The notes below the pieces were generated by a model. It had not been told where the DNA came from and did not search any database. It saw nothing but the letters and a program-made list of their open reading frames with translations. A stretch of DNA of 12,106 nucleotides from CAZPKH01 sp964407165 (GTDB taxonomy: Bacteria > Bacteroidota > Bacteroidia > Bacteroidales > Muribaculaceae). Every line of letters begins with the position of its first letter. Position 1 is the first letter of the stretch. A program made the translations under genes and the position numbers. The stretch is from the NCBI GenBank assembly GCA_964407165.1, contig CAYOUJ010000064.1, positions 1 through 12,106 of the forward strand. Direction: 5' to 3'. This document shows positions 7,019 to 12,106 of the stretch, piece by piece.

Positions 7019-7558
7019 ATGCATAATTTCCATGATTTATTGGTGAACAGGCGAAGCATACGCCGATACACCGACCAACCGCTCGACCCGGAGTCGGTGC
7101 GCCTGATCCTTGAGGCCGGACTTCTGGCCCCCACCTCCAAGAGCACTCGCGCCTGGCAGTTTATTGCTGTCGACGACAAGGACAAGCTCGACGCACTCGC
7201 TAAGTGCAAAGCCTCGTATGGCACCTCTATCGCCGGCTGTGTGCTGGCAGTGGTTATCGCGATGGATTCGGCCAAGGATGAGTGCTGGATAGAGGACGCC
7301 GCGGTGGCCGCGACTATGATGCAGCTGCAGGCCGCTGACCTCGGTCTCGGCTCCTGCTGGGTGCAGGTGCGCGGACGCTTGACGGCTGATAATGAGCCGT
7401 CTGAAGATTATGTGCGCGAGCTGCTCGGCATACCCGAGGAGTATCCCGTGGAGTGCATCATCTCCTTTGGTCACAAGGATGAGGAGCGCAAGCCGCAGAA
7501 CGTGGAGAAACTTCTTTGGGAGCGCGTTCACATTGGCGGCTGGCGTACAGAGGAATAA
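7019..7558 (+). CDS. Nitroreductase-family FMN-dependent oxidoreductase
   Basis: The product (179 aa) is a compact nitroreductase-fold protein. The N-terminal helix is followed by NRRSIRRY (10-17), whose Arg-Arg-Ser contacts the FMN phosphate in this family. LLAPTSKSTRAWQF (35-48) is the typical APS/N...QPW-like segment, and GLGSCWVQVRGR (109-120) is the second conserved stretch. It ends in FGHKDEE (150-156), the usual G-x-K/P region. Such enzymes use NAD(P)H to reduce nitro compounds, quinones or other small electron acceptors in the cytoplasm, usually as dimers; the natural substrate cannot be deduced. At the short end of the family, it resembles the small nitroreductases common in anaerobic gut bacteria. 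It is the first gene of a four-gene run; the DUF2520 gene follows after 5 nt. No ribosome binding site is evident before the ATG. Confidence 0.88.
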   Translation: MHNFHDLLVNRRSIRRYTDQPLDPESVRLILEAGLLAPTSKSTRAWQFIAVDDKDKLDALAKCKASYGTSIAGCVLAVVIAMDSAKDECWIEDAAVAATMMQLQAADLGLGSCWVQVRGRLTADNEPSEDYVRELLGIPEEYPVECIISFGHKDEERKPQNVEKLLWERVHIGGWRTEE

Positions 7559-7563
7559 CGATT

Positions 7564-8352
7564 ATGGCAGACACGCGTGTAGTGTTCATCGGCGCCGGCA
7601 ACGTTGCTTGGTCACTCGCACCGGCTGTTCAACGTGCTGAAGGATATGTGGTTACGGCAATTTGTAGCCGCACCCTTGACTCGGCGCGTCAACTTGCCGC
7701 TCGTGTCGGCTCTGACTGTTTACCAAGTACTTTTACAGACGTTTGCCCGCCTGACGACATCTATATCATCTCTGTGCGCGACGATGCCATAGGTGCGGCT
7801 CTTGACTTTATCGGACACACAGACGCGCTCGTGCTCCACACTTCCGGTGGTGTCCCAATGGAGGCTTTGGCAAGAGTGTCAAAGAATTACGGCGTGCTTT
7901 ACCCTTTGCAGACGTTCACCAAAGGACTTGAGGTCAAGCTTGATGCGGTACCCTTCTTTGTCGAAGCCTCCAACGTAAGGGCTTTCGGCGAGACAAACTG
8001 TTTGGCCAAGGCGCTGTCACATAAAGTAATACCCTCTGACAGCGACAGCCGTCGACGAATGCATGTTGCAGCTGTGTTTGCATGCAACTTCGTCAACTTC
8101 ATGCTTACCAACTCAAACGACCTGTTGGAGGCTGACGGACTTGATATAAAGGCGTTTAAGCCCTTGATAGAGGAAACCCTGCGCAAAGCGTACACTCTCG
8201 GCCCTGAAAGCGGGCAGACTGGCCCGGCGCGCCGCGGCGACACTAAAGTGATGGAGGCTCACGAGGCAAGTATTGCAGACCCCTCCAGGCGAGAGCTATA
8301 TCGTTACATATCTCAGTTAATTACAGAACGTTATAACAATGAGCAAGATTGA
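7564..8352 (+). CDS. Rossmann-fold DUF2520 protein (putative NAD(P)-binding oxidoreductase)
   Basis: The product (262 aa) begins with a beta strand and the dinucleotide-binding motif GAGNVA (10-15), giving an N-terminal Rossmann domain to about residue 115 with HTSGGVPMEAL as its end. A C-terminal helical domain of the DUF2520 type follows, with the hallmark YPLQTFTKG and TGPARRGD segments. The fold resembles pyrroline-5-carboxylate reductase and F420-dependent NADP reductase, so an NAD(P)-dependent oxidoreductase is likely, but no substrate is known for the family. I chose ATG 7564 (MADTRVVFIGAG) over an in-frame start at 7516, which would overlap the nitroreductase and add residues unlike the family. 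An AGAGGA sequence at 7549-7554 could act as a ribosome binding site. Its last 14 nt overlap the KdsC-like gene, so translation of the two is probably coupled. Confidence 0.85.
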   Translation: MADTRVVFIGAGNVAWSLAPAVQRAEGYVVTAICSRTLDSARQLAARVGSDCLPSTFTDVCPPDDIYIISVRDDAIGAALDFIGHTDALVLHTSGGVPMEALARVSKNYGVLYPLQTFTKGLEVKLDAVPFFVEASNVRAFGETNCLAKALSHKVIPSDSDSRRRMHVAAVFACNFVNFMLTNSNDLLEADGLDIKAFKPLIEETLRKAYTLGPESGQTGPARRGDTKVMEAHEASIADPSRRELYRYISQLITERYNNEQD

Positions 8353-8863
8353 TTATGACCTGCTGGCAGTGCGCGCCGTAGTGTTCGACGTCGACGGCGT
8401 GCTGTCCCCCTCTACCATCCCCATGGCTGCGGACGGACAACCGATGCGCATGGTCAACATTAAGGATGGCTACGCGCTGCAATTAGCTGTCAAAAAGGGA
8501 ATTAAAATTGCCATAATCACCGGCGGCAAGTCGCCCGGCATAACGGAGCGCTACAACTCGCTGGGCATTCGCGATGTGTTTACCGGCGTGTCGCTGAAGC
8601 TCCCGGTCTTGGAAATGTGGCTTGCTGACAATGGCCTTAACCCCGAAGAGGTCGCCTACGTTGGTGACGATGTGCCCGACTATGAGGTGATGATGAAAGT
8701 TGGCCTGAAGGTGGCCCCTCGCGACGCTGCGGTGGATATTAAGCAGATTGCCAATTATATATCTCCGGCTGATGGCGGCCACGGCGTGGCTCGTGACCTG
8801 CTCGAAGAGATGCTTCGTGCGCGTGGTCAGTGGCTCAACCATGCTGACGCCTTCGGATGGTAA
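8339..8863 (+). CDS. KdsC-like HAD phosphatase (Kdo-8-phosphate phosphatase family)
   Basis: The product (174 aa) is a capless HAD phosphatase of the KdsC/YrbI type: DVDGVL with nucleophile Asp17 and Asp19, NIKDGYALQLAVKKG (40-54), ITGG with Thr61, Lys87, and GDDVPD with Asp110, Asp111 and Asp114. The ending GGHGVARDLLEEML also matches KdsC, in which this tail reaches the neighbouring subunit of the tetramer. KdsC removes phosphate from Kdo-8-phosphate, a late step in making the Kdo of lipid A-core. The small glycine-rich loop after DVDGVL is SPSTI rather than the more usual TDG, so a paralogue with another 2-keto-sugar phosphate is possible; the symbol is therefore left blank. Overlaps the DUF2520 gene by 14 nt; maf follows after 17 nt. 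This gene order is familiar in Bacteroidales genomes. Confidence 0.82.
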   Translation: MSKIDYDLLAVRAVVFDVDGVLSPSTIPMAADGQPMRMVNIKDGYALQLAVKKGIKIAIITGGKSPGITERYNSLGIRDVFTGVSLKLPVLEMWLADNGLNPEEVAYVGDDVPDYEVMMKVGLKVAPRDAAVDIKQIANYISPADGGHGVARDLLEEMLRARGQWLNHADAFGW

Positions 8864-8880
8864 CTTATTGACGAATACTG

Positions 8881-9471
8881 ATGGACAATCCTTTAAAAAA
8901 CTTAGAGAAATATAACATAGTTTTGGCGAGCCATTCGCCGCGCCGCCGTGAGTTGCTCGGACTCCTCGATGTCAAGTTTAAGCTGGCCGACATCATAGAG
9001 GTCGACGAGGTGGTGCCGGACGGCATTCCGGCTTTGGATGTCCCTGCATATCTGTGCCAGCTCAAGGCTGAAGCCTATACTAATGTGTTGAAGGATAACG
9101 ATTTATATATCACAGCCGACACGGTGGTGCTTCTCGGTGACGAGATATTGGGCAAGCCGAAAGATGAGGATGACGCGCGGCGGATGCTTCACGAGATGTC
9201 CCGTCGCGTGCACAAGGTTGTTACCGGCGTGTGCGTGTTCACACGCGGGCGTCGCGAGGTGTTCAGCACTGTTACCGACGTGGAGTTTGGCCCCCTGACG
9301 GATTCTGAAATTGATTATTATTTAGCTAATTACCGTCCGTATGACAAGGCGGGGGCATACGGCATCCAGGAATGGATAGGCGCGACGGCCATTAAGGGTG
9401 TGGTAGGCAGTTTCTACAATGTGATGGGCCTCCCCGTTCATGCTTTGTGGCAGGTGCTCACAACTTTCTGA
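8881..9471 (+). CDS. maf: Maf family nucleoside triphosphate pyrophosphatase (YhdE-like)
   Basis: The product (196 aa) has the full Maf signature: LASHSPRRRELL (15-26) for phosphate binding, ITADTVV (77-83) with Asp80 as the likely general base, GKP at 91-93, and AGAYGIQ (157-163) near the C-terminus. The last segment, followed by GSFYNVMGLPV, is the form seen in YhdE-type enzymes that hydrolyse dTTP, UTP and modified pyrimidine nucleotides, rather than the YceF type acting on 7-methyl-GTP. The role is cytoplasmic sanitation of non-canonical nucleotides; Maf proteins are also linked to division arrest. Last gene of the plus-strand cluster. Its stop codon lies inside the 3' end of the convergent ATP-grasp gene, a 14-bp tail-to-tail overlap with no terminator hairpin that I can find. 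Confidence 0.92.
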   Translation: MDNPLKNLEKYNIVLASHSPRRRELLGLLDVKFKLADIIEVDEVVPDGIPALDVPAYLCQLKAEAYTNVLKDNDLYITADTVVLLGDEILGKPKDEDDARRMLHEMSRRVHKVVTGVCVFTRGRREVFSTVTDVEFGPLTDSEIDYYLANYRPYDKAGAYGIQEWIGATAIKGVVGSFYNVMGLPVHALWQVLTTF

Positions 9472-10480
9472 GAGTGAAGCAGAAGCGTGTTTCGTGGCTT
9501 ACTGGCGACAGATTTAACTCACCGGCTAAAGGTTTCCAGGGCCTTACTTCAAAAATTCCTGTAAGATATTCTGTAAAGTGCTCGTTACGTGCAAGGTACC
9601 AGGCAACGACGCCCATAGTCATGCGCATGTTCACCTCAATGCACGGGGCAATATGATGCCTCCCTTTGGAGTCTCTGTATACCATCATGTCTACCCCCAG
9701 CCAACCCTCATAATCTTTGCCGTAGATAGTAGTTATGATTTCGGCCAATGGAGGTACAAGTTCGTCAAATTTCCTTAATTCAATTAATTGAGCCAAGCGT
9801 TTGCGCAAGTCAACCTCCACGGCTACCAGATTGCCGGTGTACGCCCCTGTGGCATCGGTCGTGAAGATTGACAATCCTTTATAATCAGCCCTCCCGGCAT
9901 CAATCTTGAATAGAGCAGCGAAGTCGGCAACCTTCTCCAGCTCGCGCTCTACCATCACACTTCCCTGCCGTCGTATTGCACCCTCTATCGACTTGGTATT
10001 TTGCGGATTAAACCGAAATACGCCGCGCCCGCTGCTCGACCATGGCAATTTTACATAACAGTCACCGTTGGCAATATCTGCCACTTCTGTCACCTCGCAA
10101 GGGATAAGGTCGGCAAATGCACTGTCAAGATTATCAGCTAAATATCGCATAACCCTAACCGTCTGGCGGCGGTGACTGAGCTCCCGAAGACGGTTAAGAT
10201 GAGTAGGGGAGGGGAGGATCGCTTCAGGCACCCCGGCCTCGAGGAATTGCCGCCTTGCATCCATGCTCCAACCCCAAGGATTGCAAGAAGTTACCTGCGC
10301 TGCTTCCTCCAGTGTGAGTTTGCGGTGCCGGGTGAGTACAATGTCGTCAGCATCAGCCCACAGGCGTGGCAACAGTGCGCCGTCGATGTGCAGTGTGCGG
10401 GCGGCGGCCGGGGGCGTGTAGCGTGTTACATCTGCTGCTAACGCCGTGTCATTCTCCGGATTAAAGAGGTGTACGGTCAA
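9458..10480 (-). CDS. ATP-grasp-like protein of unknown function
   Basis: I do not recognise a named family for this 340-aa protein, but the centre and C-terminus look like an ATP-grasp ligase fold. CYVKLPWSSSGRGVFR (141-156) gives an ATP-binding Lys144 and a glycine-rich loop; SVMVERELE (174-182) resembles the hinge strand with Glu178; WLGVDMMVY (260-268) with Asp264 and CIEVNMRMTMG (280-290) with Glu282 and Asn284 match the metal-binding strands. ATP-grasp enzymes join a carboxylate to an amine or thiol through an acylphosphate; the substrate here is unknown. The N-terminus carries HLFNPENDTALA and YTPP, which look like a conserved signature. The start is TTG 10480-10478, directly after the TGA of rsgA and in the same frame; no ATG or GTG occurs before this motif. 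Length is plausible for a complete protein. Probably co-transcribed with rsgA. Confidence 0.72.
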   Translation of the reverse strand: MTVHLFNPENDTALAADVTRYTPPAAARTLHIDGALLPRLWADADDIVLTRHRKLTLEEAAQVTSCNPWGWSMDARRQFLEAGVPEAILPSPTHLNRLRELSHRRQTVRVMRYLADNLDSAFADLIPCEVTEVADIANGDCYVKLPWSSSGRGVFRFNPQNTKSIEGAIRRQGSVMVERELEKVADFAALFKIDAGRADYKGLSIFTTDATGAYTGNLVAVEVDLRKRLAQLIELRKFDELVPPLAEIITTIYGKDYEGWLGVDMMVYRDSKGRHHIAPCIEVNMRMTMGVVAWYLARNEHFTEYLTGIFEVRPWKPLAGELNLSPVSHETRFCFTLRKL

Positions 10481-11422
10481 TCAGTAGGGCTTGCGGTATT
10501 TGTCGGCGTCCGGGTCGGTGTCGTCGAGTATGCTGAGGTAAGAGGCGTATCGTGATTGCGCTATCAAATTGTCCTCCAAGGCTTTGCGTACAGCGCATCC
10601 CGGCTCGTGGGTATGCGTGCAGTTATTGTAGCGACAGTCGGCCGATGCCTTGAATATTTCGGGAAAGTAGTGTGAGACCTCCTCGCGCTTGAAGTCGATG
10701 GTGCCGAAACCTTTGACTCCGGGGGTGTCGATGATGTAACCGCCGTCAGGGAGGGGGAACATCTCGGAGTAGGTGGTGGTGTGCATGCCGGTGTCGTGAA
10801 TGGCTGATATTGCGGCAGTACGCAAGCCCAGGCCCGGAATGATGTCGTTAATGAGCGTCGACTTGCCTACCCCCGAATTGCCCGACAGAAGTGTCACCTT
10901 GCCATGTAGCGTCACGCGTATCTGGTCAATACCCTCGCCGCTCTTGGCGCATACGTGCATCACCCTGTAACCGATTGACTCGTAGAGATATGTCACTGCG
11001 TCGAGCAGCTCCCTGTCTTCGTCTGTCGTCAGCAGGTCTGTCTTGTTGATAACCAGTATGGCGGGGATAGCGTAAGCCTCGGCGGTGGCCAGGAAGCGGT
11101 CGATGAACGTGGTTGAGGTGGTCGGGTGTGACAGGGTGACGATGAGCAGCGCTTGGTCGACGTTGGCGGCGATGATGCTCGCTTCTTTCGACAGGTTGCT
11201 CGCGCGGCGTATAATATAGTTGCGTCGCGGCTCGATGGCGGTGATAAGCGTCGCATTGTCAGCGCCTTCACGCAGAGTCACACGATCGCCTACCGCAACC
11301 GGGTTGGTGGTGCGGATGCCGCGGATGCGGAAGGTGCCCTTGGCGCGGCAGTCGAGCAGGCGGCCGTCGTCAGTGGCCACAAGATATTGGCTTCCGGTAT
11401 TCTTTATTACAAGTCCGTTCAT
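10481..11422 (-). CDS. rsgA: Ribosome small-subunit-dependent GTPase RsgA
   Basis: The product (313 aa) has the RsgA/YjeQ architecture. An N-terminal OB-fold (about 1-65; MNGLVIKNTGSQYLV) precedes a circularly permuted GTPase in which NKTD (126-129) comes before the P-loop GNSGVGKST (181-189) and DTPG (232-235). A C-terminal zinc finger follows, with C263, C268, H270 or H272 and C276 (CRYNNCTHTHEPGC). RsgA binds the 30S subunit late in assembly, helps release factors and check the decoding centre, and hydrolyses GTP when bound to the ribosome. Length and ending (DKYRKPY) are normal, so the protein is complete. The ATG start matches the family N-terminus and lies about 30 nt downstream of a good minus-strand promoter. 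Its TGA stop directly abuts the TTG of the ATP-grasp-like gene in the same frame. Confidence 0.95.
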   Translation of the reverse strand: MNGLVIKNTGSQYLVATDDGRLLDCRAKGTFRIRGIRTTNPVAVGDRVTLREGADNATLITAIEPRRNYIIRRASNLSKEASIIAANVDQALLIVTLSHPTTSTTFIDRFLATAEAYAIPAILVINKTDLLTTDEDRELLDAVTYLYESIGYRVMHVCAKSGEGIDQIRVTLHGKVTLLSGNSGVGKSTLINDIIPGLGLRTAAISAIHDTGMHTTTYSEMFPLPDGGYIIDTPGVKGFGTIDFKREEVSHYFPEIFKASADCRYNNCTHTHEPGCAVRKALEDNLIAQSRYASYLSILDDTDPDADKYRKPY

Positions 11423-11443
11423 CTAAGATTAACAAGCGCACGG

Positions 11444-11485
11444 CGCGTTTCGGTTGGCAAAATTAGTGAATTTTCGCGAAACGCG
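11444..11485. promoter_or_regulatory. Inverted repeat around the rsgA promoter
   Basis: CGCGTTTCG (11444-11452) and its exact reverse complement CGAAACGCG (11477-11485) flank the rsgA -7 box with a 24-bp spacer. The right part also contains the perfect 10-bp palindrome TTTCGCGAAA (11472-11481). The left arm sits at the expected transcription start, the right arm between the -7 and -33 boxes, a placement that would suit a repressor operator. The repeat is seen; the operator role is inference, and no regulator is identified. Confidence 0.4.
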
Positions 11486-11491
11486 AGCCAA
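11458..11491 (-). promoter_or_regulatory. Bacteroidota-type promoter of rsgA (minus strand)
   Basis: On the minus strand TAATTTTG (plus-strand CAAAATTA, 11458-11465) matches the TAnnTTTG -7 box, with a weaker TTGG (plus-strand CCAA, 11488-11491) 22 bp upstream as the -33 element. The transcript would begin near 11451-11454, giving a leader of about 30 nt before the rsgA ATG at 11422. The -7 box lies inside a 9-bp inverted repeat, listed separately. Confidence 0.55.
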
Positions 11492-11597
11492 TAAATCTAG
11501 AAAATTGTAACACGGCGGCAATAAGCTAACTTGCAAACAATTAACAGAATAGCGATTAATGTTAAAAAATTTGGAAAAATTTTTAAATAAATAATAG

Positions 11598-11625
11598 TTT
11601 GTTTTTCAAACTTTTCGTAAATTTG
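11598..11625 (+). promoter_or_regulatory. Bacteroidota-type promoter of the winged helix gene
   Basis: TAAATTTG (11618-11625) matches the -7 consensus exactly. TTTG at 11598-11601 is a possible -33 box, but its 16-bp spacing is a little short. That TTTG lies in the left arm of a small hairpin, AGTTTG (11596-11601) and CAAACT (11607-11612). Transcription from about 11630 would give an AT-rich leader of roughly 50 nt without a Shine-Dalgarno sequence. Together with the rsgA promoter this makes 11423-11681 a divergent promoter region. Confidence 0.55.
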
Positions 11626-11681
11626 CAGCGTTTTTAAGGTAAAATTGAAAACTTTATTGTCTAACAGTAATTGTACAACAC

Positions 11682-11900
11682 ATGAACACTGACACTATTG
11701 GCGTATGGGCCGGCCAGGTCTGGCAGGCACTTAACGCAGCAGATGCAATGGGCACCAAGCAACTCCGTAAAGTCACCAAGCTGAAGGACAAGGAGCTGTT
11801 CGCCGCCTTTGGATGGCTGGCTCGTGAGGGCAAGATTGCCTTCCAGACCAATCCTGAGGACGAGAAGGAGATCATGGCCAGCCTCGTTCAGGACAAGTAA
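11682..11900 (+). CDS. Small winged helix-turn-helix protein (DUF2582-type)
   Basis: A 72-aa protein with a single compact domain. The first helix is VWAGQVWQALN (8-18), followed by TKQLRKVTKLKDKELFAAFGWLAREGKI (25-52), which reads as the helix-turn-helix pair plus the start of the wing, and by IAFQTN (52-57) as the beta wing. Length and sequence fit the DUF2582 winged helix family found widely in Bacteroidota, for which no function is established. By fold it may bind nucleic acid, but the family could equally serve as a protein-interaction module. It is monocistronic in this window: divergent from rsgA with its own promoter, and followed by two hairpins. The ATG start is the only one that gives the full first helix. 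Confidence 0.82.
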   Translation: MNTDTIGVWAGQVWQALNAADAMGTKQLRKVTKLKDKELFAAFGWLAREGKIAFQTNPEDEKEIMASLVQDK

Positions 11901-11924
11901 TAGCCACACCCACAGAACAATCGC

Positions 11925-11946
11925 GGCGGCACACTATTGTGCTGCC
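11925..11946 (+). other. RNA hairpin downstream of the winged helix gene
   Basis: GGCGGCACA (11925-11933) pairs with TGTGCTGCC (11938-11946) in a 9-bp stem, including one G-U pair in the plus-strand RNA, closed by the 4-nt loop CTAT. It lies 24 nt after the stop codon at 11900. No T-tract follows, so it is not a standard terminator on its own. It may protect the mRNA 3' end or form part of a structured RNA with the next hairpin. Confidence 0.45.
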
Positions 11947-11964
11947 CGCACTCTACCCTATAAC

Positions 11965-12000
11965 TCGCAGGTGCCACCTCCCAAGGGCCGGCACCTGCGA
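11965..12000 (+). terminator. Strong GC-rich hairpin, possible terminator
   Basis: TCGCAGGTGCC (11965-11975) and GGCACCTGCGA (11990-12000) form a perfect 11-bp stem around a 14-nt loop. This is the most stable hairpin I found in the window. The sequence after it, TGTCGTTATATAAAG, has few consecutive Ts, so an intrinsic terminator is possible but not textbook. It could also be a 3'-end stabiliser or part of a small RNA. Confidence 0.45.
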
Positions 12001-12052
12001 TGTCGTTATATAAAGAGTTGTTGCGGGCGTTAGTTGGTGATTTTGACTTGTT

Positions 12053-12080
12053 GACACTAGTGTCTCTTAACAAATGTTAA
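12053..12080. promoter_or_regulatory. Two adjacent palindromes, candidate operator
   Basis: GACACTAGTGTC (12053-12064) is a perfect 12-bp palindrome. Two bases later TTAACA-AA-TGTTAA (12067-12080) is a perfect inverted repeat with a 2-bp centre. Both lie in the AT-rich end of the window after the hairpins, where no gene is seen. The layout suggests binding sites in front of a gene that starts beyond 12106, but this cannot be tested here. Confidence 0.35.
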
Positions 12081-12106
12081 TCAAAAATCAGGTCAAGTGT
12101 GGGGTA

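Noticed and set aside
7516..7563. Upstream in-frame start for the DUF2520 protein
   Set aside because: It overlaps the nitroreductase and adds 16 residues before a standard Rossmann start; ATG 7564 is better placed.
1..12106. Mobile element, CRISPR array, tRNA or rRNA
   Set aside because: No transposase or integrase gene, no regularly spaced repeats, and no cloverleaf or conserved rRNA sequence was found; the short repeats seen are isolated regulatory-type motifs.

Overview
The window reads as chromosomal DNA of a Bacteroidota bacterium, most likely order Bacteroidales. A Muribaculaceae- or Prevotellaceae-like gut species is my guess; the family cannot be fixed from sequence alone. Four intergenic sites match the Bacteroidota sigma-factor promoter (TTTG-type -33 box, TAnnTTTG -7 box). 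Shine-Dalgarno sequences are largely missing. Several genes belong to families typical of this phylum: a lipoprotein TamA homologue (TamL), a DUF4922-like/SpoIID fusion, an HU-like/SPOR membrane protein, a DUF2520-KdsC-Maf cluster and a DUF2582-type winged helix protein. Coding regions are GC-rich and gaps are AT-rich. I see no mobile element, CRISPR array, tRNA or rRNA.

Layout. 1-188: promoter region with a repeated CACGTGGTCA motif. 189-5914 (+): a tightly packed run of tamL, a Gph/MupP-like HAD phosphatase and a 911-residue fusion (GT2 glycosyltransferase, GalT/Ap4A-phosphorylase-like domain, SpoIID domain). 5970-6950 (+): HU-like/TM/SPOR protein whose GTG start lies 4 nt after a perfect -7 box, followed by a hairpin terminator. 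7019-9471 (+): nitroreductase, DUF2520 Rossmann protein, KdsC-like phosphatase and Maf pyrophosphatase, with small gaps or overlaps. 9458-11422 (-): rsgA then an ATP-grasp-like protein, in the same reading frame and separated only by one TGA stop; the ATP-grasp gene overlaps maf tail to tail by 14 bp. 11423-11681: divergent promoter region. 11682-11900 (+): 72-residue winged helix protein. 11901-12106: no gene, but two strong hairpins and two adjacent palindromes.

How the genes fit together. The first half has an envelope theme: TamL inserts outer-membrane proteins, the SPOR domain is of a type that binds denuded peptidoglycan, and SpoIID domains cleave denuded glycan strands. The SpoIID domain here, however, sits in a polypeptide with no signal peptide or membrane segment, joined to two domains that use nucleotide-sugar-type chemistry. 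This fusion, next to a sugar-phosphate-type HAD phosphatase, is the best candidate for an undescribed system; a cytoplasmic wall-sugar salvage or glycan-editing role is a hypothesis only. The second half is mostly housekeeping: Kdo synthesis, nucleotide sanitation, 30S ribosome maturation and flavin-dependent reduction, plus two proteins of unknown function (DUF2520 and the ATP-grasp-like protein).
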